From Verrucomicrobiia bacterium (GTDB taxonomy: Bacteria; Verrucomicrobiota; Verrucomicrobiia; Verrucomicrobiales; DEV007): a stretch of 38,055 nt of DNA. Each line of letters opens with the position of its first letter. The first letter of the stretch is position 1. A program made the position numbers and the translations under genes. The notes under the pieces are model-generated. The model was not told where the DNA came from. It made no database searches and saw only the letters and a list, made by a program, of their open reading frames with translations. The stretch spans positions 1-38,055 of the forward strand of contig JAGRPC010000057.1 in NCBI GenBank assembly GCA_020439925.1. Direction: 5' to 3'. Positions 32,009 through 38,055 of this stretch are shown here, piece after piece.

Positions 32009-32872
32009 ATGAAAAACTCCATTCTTTCCCTCACCCTTGCCGTCATTCTGACTTCGCCCGTCTTTGCCGAAACCGCCGCCGAAATCGCCTCCGGATTCGA
32101 CCAGCAAAAGATCGCAGCCCTTCAAGCGTATCTGGAGAAGAATCCGGAAGCCACCGACAAGGATGAAGCCCTGTCGATGCTCGTGGGGGCTCACCTCGGG
32201 CTTGGAGATTTTGCTCCGGTTCCCGATCTTCTTTCAAAGCGCTATGAAGCTCAGGACAAGGGGGGGCAAGCCAATCTTGGCGTCATCGTCAACGAGATCG
32301 TTCGTCCTTTCATCGAATCCAGCATTGCTTCAAATCAGCGCGACAAGGCCAAGGCCTTCATCACTCGTGTGAAAACCGACCTGGCAGACCATCCCCAGGG
32401 TGGGCAAGTTTCCCAGTTCCTCGACCAGATCGGCGGCGAGCTTTTTCTTCCGGGCGTTGGCGACGAAATGAAGATCGCCTTTACCGACCTGAAGGGCCAT
32501 GAAATCGATCTCTCCAAAATGAGCGACAAGGTCGTTCTCGTTGATTTCTGGGCTACCTGGTGCGGCCCCTGTGTGGCCGAGATGCCCAATGTCATTGCCG
32601 CTTACGAAAAGTACAAGGACAAGGGATTCGAGGTCATCGGTATCTCCCTCGACGAAGACAAAGGCGCCGTCGAAAAGTTTGTTTCGGACCGGGGCGTAAC
32701 CTGGCCTCAGTATTTCGACGGGAAAGGCTGGGAAAACGAACTTGCCCAGCGTTTCGGCATCGGCAGTATCCCCGCGACGTTCCTCGTCGGAAAGGGAGGC
32801 AAGATCGTTGCTTCAAACCTTCGTGGACCAGCCTTGGAGGAAGCTATCGAAAAGGCGCTCGGGAGCGAGTGA
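32009..32872 (+). CDS. Periplasmic TlpA/ResA-like thioredoxin with helical N-terminal domain
   Basis: The 287 residues begin with a signal peptide (MKNSILSLTLAVILTSPVFA). Residues 21-145 are a helical domain reminiscent of TPR helices (KIAALQAYLEKNPEATDKDE). Residues about 150-287 are a TlpA/ResA/AhpC-type thioredoxin: LVDFWATWCGPCVAEMP with the CxxC at 185-188, FEVIGISLDED, and the cis-proline loop GSIPATFLVGKGGKI. Such proteins reduce disulfides in the periplasm, often in cytochrome c maturation, which would suit a cell making the di-heme peroxidase encoded earlier; that link is inference. No ccm/res gene is adjacent. No Shine-Dalgarno precedes the ATG. Confidence 0.92.
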   Translation: MKNSILSLTLAVILTSPVFAETAAEIASGFDQQKIAALQAYLEKNPEATDKDEALSMLVGAHLGLGDFAPVPDLLSKRYEAQDKGGQANLGVIVNEIVRPFIESSIASNQRDKAKAFITRVKTDLADHPQGGQVSQFLDQIGGELFLPGVGDEMKIAFTDLKGHEIDLSKMSDKVVLVDFWATWCGPCVAEMPNVIAAYEKYKDKGFEVIGISLDEDKGAVEKFVSDRGVTWPQYFDGKGWENELAQRFGIGSIPATFLVGKGGKIVASNLRGPALEEAIEKALGSE

Positions 32873-32998
32873 GCCCGAGGCGTCGATATACCGTCAATCG
32901 CTTGCAGGTATTCGGCGCCAAAAGCGGAAAGGCTCTCCAGCAGGCCACTTTCCAGTTTCCCCATCGGCAATTCCTGCGATAATGGCGGGCTTTTCCCC

Positions 32999-33808
32999 AT
33001 GTCCTCAGAGAACCGCATTGATCAACGATTCGCCGCGCTGAAAGAAGCCGGAAAGCCGGCCTTTGTCGCCTATGTCTGTGCGGGCGACCCCGATATGGAT
33101 CGTTCGCTCGAGATCCTCTTCGCCCTTGAACGTGCCGGAGCGGACATTATCGAATTGGGAGTCCCTTTCTCGGATCCAATGGCCGACGGCATCGTCAATC
33201 AAATGGCCGCCCATCGAGCTCTTGTTGCTGGAGCCACGACGCACAAGGTCCTCGAACTTGTGCATCGCTTCAGAGAGCGTTCCGAGACGCCGATCGTCCT
33301 CTTCACCTACCTGAATCCCATTTACACCTACGGTTTTGCCCAGTTCCACGAAGATGCGGCCACGGCCGGGGCCGATGGAGTCCTCCTTCTCGATCTTCCT
33401 CCTGACGAGGCGATCCTCAACAGGGAACTCACCGAAAACGGTTCCTTGAGACATATCCGACTGATTGCTCCCACGACTCCGGCCGAACGCATTCCCAAGC
33501 TTGCGGCCGCTGCCGAGGGCTTCATTTATTATGTCTCGCGAGAGGGAGTGACAGGAGCCCAGACCTCACTGGCCGAGGGCATCGCCGAAAATGTTGCCGC
33601 GATTCAGGCTCACACAGACGTTCCCGTGGCCGTGGGGTTCGGCATTTCCACCCCGGCCCAGGCGGCCGAGGTAGGGAGATCGGCCAATGGGGTCGTGGTC
33701 GGAAGCGCCATCGTGCGGATCATCGAGGAATACGGGGCCGAGCAGCATGTTGCTGACCGGGTGGAGGCTTTTGTCAAACCGCTTGTCGATGCCGCCAAGT
33801 CAGTCTAA
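32999..33808 (+). CDS. trpA: Tryptophan synthase alpha subunit (TrpA)
   Basis: TrpA cleaves indole-3-glycerol phosphate to indole and glyceraldehyde-3-phosphate, passing indole to TrpB. The 269 residues match the family over the full length: FVAYVCAGDPD, IIELGVPFSDPMADG with catalytic Glu52 and Asp63, LFTYLNPIYTYGF, GVLLLDLPPDE, LIAPTTPAERI, YYVSREGVTGAQ, and the phosphate-binding VAVGFGISTPAQA and GVVVGSAIV. The usual ADGPVIQ is ADGIVNQ here. No trpB or other trp gene is next to it; it stands before the dap genes. A 126-base gap separates it from the thioredoxin gene, and a small hairpin at its stop codon may end its transcript. Confidence 0.97.
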   Translation: MSSENRIDQRFAALKEAGKPAFVAYVCAGDPDMDRSLEILFALERAGADIIELGVPFSDPMADGIVNQMAAHRALVAGATTHKVLELVHRFRERSETPIVLFTYLNPIYTYGFAQFHEDAATAGADGVLLLDLPPDEAILNRELTENGSLRHIRLIAPTTPAERIPKLAAAAEGFIYYVSREGVTGAQTSLAEGIAENVAAIQAHTDVPVAVGFGISTPAQAAEVGRSANGVVVGSAIVRIIEEYGAEQHVADRVEAFVKPLVDAAKSV

Positions 33809-33830
33809 CCTGACTCCCTTTTTCCCTTTT
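33798..33830 (+). terminator. Possible weak terminator after trpA
   Basis: AGTCAG (33798-33803) and CTGACT (33810-33815) form a 6-bp stem whose 6-base loop contains the trpA stop codon, followed by CCCTTTTTCCCTTTT. The stem is short and the T-runs are broken, so partial read-through into dapF is likely. Confidence 0.4.
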
Positions 33831-33846
33831 GCTTCCTTATTCCGCC

Positions 33847-34659
33847 ATGGTCCGATTCTGGAAAATGAACGGTGCCGGTAACGACTTCGTCGTCCTCGAC
33901 AACCGCGACAACTCTCTTTCCCTTTCCGGCGAGCAGATTGCCCGTCTTTGCCAGCGCCAGCGTGGCATCGGGGCGGATGGTCTCCTGGCCGTCGAGCCAG
34001 CTCAAAACGGCGCGGATTTTCGGATGCGCTACTACAACGCCGACGGCGGAGAAGCGGAAATGTGCGGCAACGGCGCAAGGTGTTTTGCCCGCTTCGTGAA
34101 CCTTCTTGAAGGAGGTCGCCTCCAAAGGACCACCTTCGAAACCATGGCGGGGGTCATCGAGGCCGAATTCCTTGACGATCAAGTGCGCATTCAACTGAGC
34201 ACTCCCCACGGATTGAAACTCAACGAGGATCTCGATCTTGACGGGGTCCCGCACATCGTTCACTCCCTCAATACCGGAGTTCCTCATGCGGTAGTTTTTG
34301 TGGACGACCTCGACACCGTCGAGGTCCGCCGCTTTGGGGCGGCGATGCGATATCATTCCCATTTCGCACCCAAGGGGACCAATGCAAATTTCGTTCAGAT
34401 CCTCGAGCCCGGTAACATTGCCATCCGCACCTACGAAAGGGGTGTCGAGGACGAGACGCTTGCCTGCGGCACGGGAATGGTTGCCTGCGCTCTCATTCAT
34501 CACGAACTGAACGGCTCCCCCTCGCCCATTCGAGTTCGAGTGGCCGGGGGCGACACGCTTGAAATCGGGTTTACCGAAACCGGTCCCGGTCAATACTCCG
34601 GGGTTACCCTTCTTGGGCCTGCCGATTTCACCTTTGCGGGGACGCTTGAGACGCTTTAA
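33847..34659 (+). CDS. dapF: Diaminopimelate epimerase (DapF)
   Basis: DapF converts LL-diaminopimelate to meso-diaminopimelate for peptidoglycan and lysine. From the ATG at 33847 (a TTG six codons upstream is less likely) it has 270 residues. The two catalytic cysteines are in YYNADGGEAEMCGNGARC (Cys73) and LACGTGMVAC (Cys207), the standard proton donor/acceptor pair. Other signatures are MNGAGNDFVVLDNRD, RQRGIGADGLL, NTGVPHAVVFVDD, GTNANFVQ and IRTYERGVEDETLACGTG. It begins a dapF-dapA-dapB-folK run with short gaps (41 and 30 bases, then zero), almost certainly one operon. No Shine-Dalgarno is seen. The assignment is secure. Confidence 0.97.
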   Translation: MVRFWKMNGAGNDFVVLDNRDNSLSLSGEQIARLCQRQRGIGADGLLAVEPAQNGADFRMRYYNADGGEAEMCGNGARCFARFVNLLEGGRLQRTTFETMAGVIEAEFLDDQVRIQLSTPHGLKLNEDLDLDGVPHIVHSLNTGVPHAVVFVDDLDTVEVRRFGAAMRYHSHFAPKGTNANFVQILEPGNIAIRTYERGVEDETLACGTGMVACALIHHELNGSPSPIRVRVAGGDTLEIGFTETGPGQYSGVTLLGPADFTFAGTLETL

Positions 34660-34700
34660 CCTGCCCTTTTCTGCAAATTTAAGCTACACCCGTTTCCGTC

Positions 34701-35582
34701 ATGTTTGAAGGAGCCCACACCGCCCTTGTCACCCCCTTCAACGAGAAGGGAATGATCGACCCCGACGCTTTCCGGGCAATCATCGATCGTCAGTTTGATG
34801 CCGGCATCAAGGGAGTCGTTCCCGTTGGCACCACGGGAGAGTCATCGACCCTTTCCACCGAGGAACACCAGTTGGTCATCGAGATGACCGTGAAACAGAC
34901 GAGAAAACGCGGGCTTGTGATTGCCGGAACGGGATCAAACTCGACCCGCGAAGCCATCGACCTTACCCAGGCCGCCGAGAAGGCCGGAGCCGATGCGGCC
35001 CTTCTGGTCACCCCTTATTACAATAAACCTTCGCAGGAAGGCCTCTACCAGCATTACAAGGCGATCGCCCTTTCCACCGATCTGCCGCTGATGCTCTATT
35101 CCATCCCGGGAAGATGTCACATCCAGATCGATGTCGACACCTGTGTCCGGCTCGCCTCCGACTGCCCGAATATCAGGGCCATCAAGGAGGCGGGAGGTGT
35201 CACCGAACGTGTCCGTCAGCTTCGTGCTGCCCTCCCCGAAACCTTCGAGATCCTCTCGGGGGACGATGCTCTGACCGTCGATTTCATGAAGGAAGGTGCC
35301 GTTGGGGTTGTCTCCGTTGCCGGCAATCTCATCCCCAAGGCCATGGCCGATCTCACCAAAGCGATGCTTGAGGGCAGAACCGGCGAGGCAGAGGCCATTC
35401 ATGCGACCTATGCGCCCCTCTTCAACGCTTTCCTCAAGCTGGACACCAATCCGGTTCCGATCAAGGCTGCACTCGGCCTTGCCGGGGTCTGCCTACCGAA
35501 GCTTCGTCTTCCCATGGTGGAAATGAGCAACGAAAAGGTCGCCGAACTTCGTTCGATTCTCTCCGCACTGGGGCTGATCTGA
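34701..35582 (+). CDS. dapA: 4-hydroxy-tetrahydrodipicolinate synthase (DapA)
   Basis: DapA condenses pyruvate with aspartate semialdehyde, the first committed step of the diaminopimelate/lysine branch. The 293 residues (E. coli 292) show the full TIM-barrel set: ALVTPFNEKGMID, PVGTTGESSTLS, VIAGTGSNSTREAI, LLVTPYYNKPSQEGLYQHYK, the catalytic Tyr133 in LMLYSIPGR, and the Schiff-base Lys162 in RAIKEAGG. LSGDDALT and GAVGVVSVAGNLIP close the barrel. It lies 41 bases after dapF and 30 before dapB. Secure. Confidence 0.98.
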   Translation: MFEGAHTALVTPFNEKGMIDPDAFRAIIDRQFDAGIKGVVPVGTTGESSTLSTEEHQLVIEMTVKQTRKRGLVIAGTGSNSTREAIDLTQAAEKAGADAALLVTPYYNKPSQEGLYQHYKAIALSTDLPLMLYSIPGRCHIQIDVDTCVRLASDCPNIRAIKEAGGVTERVRQLRAALPETFEILSGDDALTVDFMKEGAVGVVSVAGNLIPKAMADLTKAMLEGRTGEAEAIHATYAPLFNAFLKLDTNPVPIKAALGLAGVCLPKLRLPMVEMSNEKVAELRSILSALGLI

Positions 35583-35612
35583 TCGCTACCCGCAATCACC
35601 TACTTTCGGATC

Positions 35613-36353
35613 ATGTTGAACATTCTTGTCACCGGATTCCGCGGCCGCATGGGGCAGGCCGTTGCCACTGCGATCGGAGAAGACGATGGAGCTCGTGTTG
35701 CCGCCGGGATAGATCTCGGTGATTCGCTCGAGGAAGCCCTCGCCAAGAGTGAAATCGCGATCGATTTCACGCTTCCGACCTTCACCAACGAGTTGATAGA
35801 AAGTTGTGTCGCGTCTGGCATTCCCCTCGTGATGGGCACGACCGGCCACGATGATGACCAGCTCAAGTTGATCAGCAAGGCCGCCGAAGAGATTCCGATC
35901 GTCCACGCCCCCAATTACTCGGTCGGTGTGAACACGCTTTTCTGGCTCACCCGCCGCACCGCGGAGATCCTCGGGGAGGATTTTGACCTTGAGGTGGTCG
36001 AAATGCACCATCGCCACAAGCAGGACTCCCCCAGCGGTACCGCCAGACGCCTCGCCGAAATCCTGACGGCCGTGCGCGGCTTGTCTTACGACGAGGATTG
36101 CCGACACGGACGGTTCGGTGATGTAGGGGCCCGCACCAACCGGGAAGTCGGCGTCCACGCGATTCGCGGGGGTGATGTCGTAGGGGACCATACGGTCATC
36201 TACGCCGGAAACGGTGAGCGCGTCGAACTCACTCACAAAGCGTCCAGCCGCCTCACCTTTGCCAAGGGAGCCGTTCGAGCTGCGAAATGGATCAAATCCG
36301 AGGGACTTGGAAAAGGGCTTTTCGACATGCAGGACGTTCTCGGTCTGAAGTGA
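35613..36353 (+). CDS. dapB: 4-hydroxy-tetrahydrodipicolinate reductase (DapB)
   Basis: DapB reduces the DapA product with NAD(P)H. The 246 residues start with the dinucleotide-binding loop ILVTGFRGRMGQAV, then IDFTLP, GTTGHD, VHAPNYSVGVN, and the catalytic EMHHRHKQDSPSGTA (130-144). The C-terminus has REVGVHAIRGGDVVGDHTVI and the final GLFDMQDVLGL typical of the family. It is somewhat shorter than E. coli DapB (273), as in many bacteria. The stop codon is immediately followed by the folK ATG with no bases between, so translation is likely coupled. Confidence 0.97.
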   Translation: MLNILVTGFRGRMGQAVATAIGEDDGARVAAGIDLGDSLEEALAKSEIAIDFTLPTFTNELIESCVASGIPLVMGTTGHDDDQLKLISKAAEEIPIVHAPNYSVGVNTLFWLTRRTAEILGEDFDLEVVEMHHRHKQDSPSGTARRLAEILTAVRGLSYDEDCRHGRFGDVGARTNREVGVHAIRGGDVVGDHTVIYAGNGERVELTHKASSRLTFAKGAVRAAKWIKSEGLGKGLFDMQDVLGLK

Positions 36354-36836
36354 ATGGCCCGGGTCGGGATCAGCCTGGGTTCGAATCTTGGTGACCGAGC
36401 GTCGAATCTCCGCTCGGCTGTTGAAGGGCTGGAACCAATTCGTAGCTCCCCCCACCTGTTGCTTTCGCCTGTCTTCGAAACCGACCCGGTTGACTGCCCG
36501 CCAGGTTCAGGGCCGTTTCTCAATGCGGTCGTGGAAATCGAGACGGGTCTCTCACCGCTTGCCCTCCTCGAAGCGACCCAGGACCTTGAACGCAATCTGG
36601 GCAGACCGGGAGTTCGCGAAGTGAATGCTCCCCGCACCATCGATCTCGACCTGCTCTACTACGACGATCTTGTCCTGGAAGCGCCCGGGCTGATCCTGCC
36701 GCATCCCCGGATGTTCGAAAGAGCTTTTGTTCTGAAGCCACTGGCAAGCATCCGGCCAGACCTCGTCCCGGTCGACAAACTCGGCAAAACTACCGACACG
36801 GGAGTCCATGTGACCCGGTTTTCACTCGTTCCATAA
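36354..36836 (+). CDS. folK: 2-amino-4-hydroxy-6-hydroxymethyldihydropteridine pyrophosphokinase (FolK)
   Basis: FolK transfers pyrophosphate from ATP to 6-hydroxymethyl-7,8-dihydropterin in folate synthesis. The 160 residues match the family: VGISLGSNLGDRASNL at the N-terminus, SPVFETDPVDCPPGSGPFLN, the signature NAPRTIDLDLLYYDDLVL with the metal-binding aspartates, and LILPHPRMFERAFVLKPLA. The last 20 residues (KTTDTGVHVTRFSLVP) are less conserved. The start directly abuts the dapB stop. It converges with the aminotransferase gene, ending four bases from its stop codon. Confidence 0.96.
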   Translation: MARVGISLGSNLGDRASNLRSAVEGLEPIRSSPHLLLSPVFETDPVDCPPGSGPFLNAVVEIETGLSPLALLEATQDLERNLGRPGVREVNAPRTIDLDLLYYDDLVLEAPGLILPHPRMFERAFVLKPLASIRPDLVPVDKLGKTTDTGVHVTRFSLVP

Positions 36837-36840
36837 CCCA

Positions 36841-38055
36841 TCAGGTCAGCCGCGCAAACCCCGAATGTTTTATCGGGCCTCCGATACCTTCGACGACTTT
36901 CTCACGGGAAAGCGCTTCGGCCATCTCGGCAAAGGTTTCATCGAGGGCGGCCAGATACGAAGTGACATGCCATGACTCGTGCGCGAGCATCGCATTGAAG
37001 CCTCCGGCAGCGAGGAATCCGCGCTTCAGCATTCTTGAAGTCATCAGGGTGAGAAGAGCGGCAGCTTGGGGATGATCGAAGCTCAGGAGCGCCATTTCGG
37101 GGCGCCCGCCCACCTGCACAGGCAGGCCATGCTTTTCGCCGAGAGATTGCCAACCTGACCTAACCAGGCCTCCGATGGTCGCGAGATGGCCCGGGACATC
37201 GAGTGAGCGCAGTTTCCGAACGCAGGCAAGGGCTGCCGCTGGACCGACCCCCTCCGTCCAGAAGGTGCTCGAGATAAAAGACCGCTGTGCTCCCTCCATC
37301 GCTTCCTTTTTCCCGATCACTGCGCCAATCGGGAAGCCATTTCCGAGGGCCTTTGCAAAGACGGCAAGATCCGGCGCAACGCCGAACTTCAGGTGCGCTC
37401 CACCGAGACAGAGACGCCATCCGATGGAAATTTCATCGAAGATCAAAACGATTCCGTGACGCTCGCAACGCTCCCTGATTCCCTCGAGAAACCCGGGATC
37501 AGGATCGGCATGGCGCGAAGGCTCCATCACGATTGCGGCGAGTTCTCGTGAGTTGCTTGCGAGAATCGTGTCAAGTTCGTCGAGTTGGTTGTAGCGGAAG
37601 GTCAGGGTGTGTCCGGACAGCCCCTTCGGCACCCCGGCCGGATCGAGACCGGGGAGAAGGTGGCCGTTCAATCCATCCGTTCCTGAAAGGTTCGCCGCCA
37701 GATACCAGTCGTGCCAGCCGTGGTAACCACAGAGCGCGACCTTGTCCCTTCCCGTCGAGGCACGGGCAATACGCACCGCGACCGCCATGGTCTCTCCCCC
37801 GCTCCGGGTGAAGCGGGCCTGTTGTGCCCATCGATGGATATCCAGCAATTCACGGGCGAGTTCGACCTCGTCGTAGGTCTGCAATGTGGACATCGAACCC
37901 AGACCTACCCGCCGCATCACGGCGGCATTCACGTCCGGGTCTGCATATCCCAGGATCGTCGAAAGAATTCCGCCAAGACTCATGTCGACATACTTGCGCC
38001 CGCTCATGTCGATCACCTCGCAGCCTCTCGCTTCCCGGTAGTAGGCGGGCCATTG
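36841..38055 (-). CDS. Class III PLP-dependent aminotransferase (GSA-aminomutase-like), 5' end cut
   Basis: The frame is open to the right window edge, so the N-terminus is missing; 404 residues are visible. Motifs of the class III fold are clear: SGRKYVDMSLGGILSTILGY, RSGGETMAVAVRIARASTGRD (substrate/cofactor loop), CGYHGWHDWY, IVMEPSRH, IVLIFDEISIGWRL with the PLP-binding aspartate, and VFAKALGNGFPIGAVIG with the Schiff-base lysine. It is closest in look to glutamate-1-semialdehyde aminomutase relatives rather than to ornithine or GABA transaminases. Such GSA-like enzymes also occur in surface-sugar biosynthesis, so haem synthesis (HemL) should not be assumed. Genes beyond the right edge would decide. 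Class assignment is secure, substrate open. Confidence 0.9.
   Translation of the reverse strand, partial: QWPAYYREARGCEVIDMSGRKYVDMSLGGILSTILGYADPDVNAAVMRRVGLGSMSTLQTYDEVELARELLDIHRWAQQARFTRSGGETMAVAVRIARASTGRDKVALCGYHGWHDWYLAANLSGTDGLNGHLLPGLDPAGVPKGLSGHTLTFRYNQLDELDTILASNSRELAAIVMEPSRHADPDPGFLEGIRERCERHGIVLIFDEISIGWRLCLGGAHLKFGVAPDLAVFAKALGNGFPIGAVIGKKEAMEGAQRSFISSTFWTEGVGPAAALACVRKLRSLDVPGHLATIGGLVRSGWQSLGEKHGLPVQVGGRPEMALLSFDHPQAAALLTLMTSRMLKRGFLAAGGFNAMLAHESWHVTSYLAALDETFAEMAEALSREKVVEGIGGPIKHSGFARLT

Noticed and set aside
35586-36455. Minus-strand frame of 289 codons opposite dapB and folK
   Set aside because: Antisense to two secure genes and without family resemblance.
1-38055. CRISPR arrays, insertion sequences, prophage or integrase genes
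   Set aside because: I looked for regularly spaced repeats, transposase motifs and attachment-site repeats, and found none.

Overview
The window looks like the chromosome of a Gram-negative bacterium from the Planctomycetes-Verrucomicrobia-Chlamydiae group, most likely Verrucomicrobiota near Opitutae/Puniceicoccales. This is inferred from gene content: Rho with a long disordered N-terminal extension, LptE-like and BamD-like envelope proteins, a large MoxR/DUF58/VWA operon, and a NagB-PIG-L fusion of the kind I know from Bacteroidota and relatives. DNA is GC-rich, genes are tightly packed, and I see no insertion sequence, prophage, CRISPR array, tRNA or rRNA. Many start codons lack a Shine-Dalgarno sequence. 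Both edges cut genes: the 3' end of rho on the left and the 5' end of a class III aminotransferase on the right.

Layout. 1-7383 (all minus): rho, panB, then bamD-like > lptE-like > rsmI, and a secreted di-heme cytochrome c peroxidase with a clear intrinsic terminator. 7515-11680: a polytopic membrane protein (+), a DUF167 protein and NagB-PIG-L fusion (-), and a small M50 site-2-type protease (+). 11700-28636 (all minus): a 17-kb operon of eight closely spaced genes. In transcription order these are two tandem paralogous exported beta-rich proteins, a membrane/coiled-coil/low-complexity protein, MoxR AAA+ ATPase, a 1415-residue TPR plus PQQ-type propeller protein, DUF58, a BatA-type VWA protein, and a second VWA protein with two VWA domains around a GATase1-like core. 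28755-29992 (+): a divergent two-gene iron-sulfur module, separated from the big operon by a short spacer with two palindromes. 30070-32872: an LolA-like protein, an orphan BrnT-like protein, a small lipoprotein and a TlpA-like thioredoxin. 32999-36836 (+): trpA, dapF, dapA, dapB and folK, that is the end of tryptophan synthesis, lysine/diaminopimelate synthesis and a folate step. 36841-38055 (-): the aminotransferase.

The best candidate for an undescribed system is the eight-gene MoxR operon. MoxR, DUF58 and VWA proteins form a known chaperone-like core (Bat-type), but here it is embedded with a giant exported TPR/propeller protein and a pair of exported paralogs I cannot assign to any family. 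A plausible reading is a cytoplasmic AAA+/MIDAS machine acting through membrane VWA proteins on periplasmic partners; this is inference. The second candidate is the two-gene Fe-S module, whose first protein has a cysteine layout like the N-terminal part of HdrA. The third is the NagB fusion whose PIG-L half has lost its metal-binding motifs.
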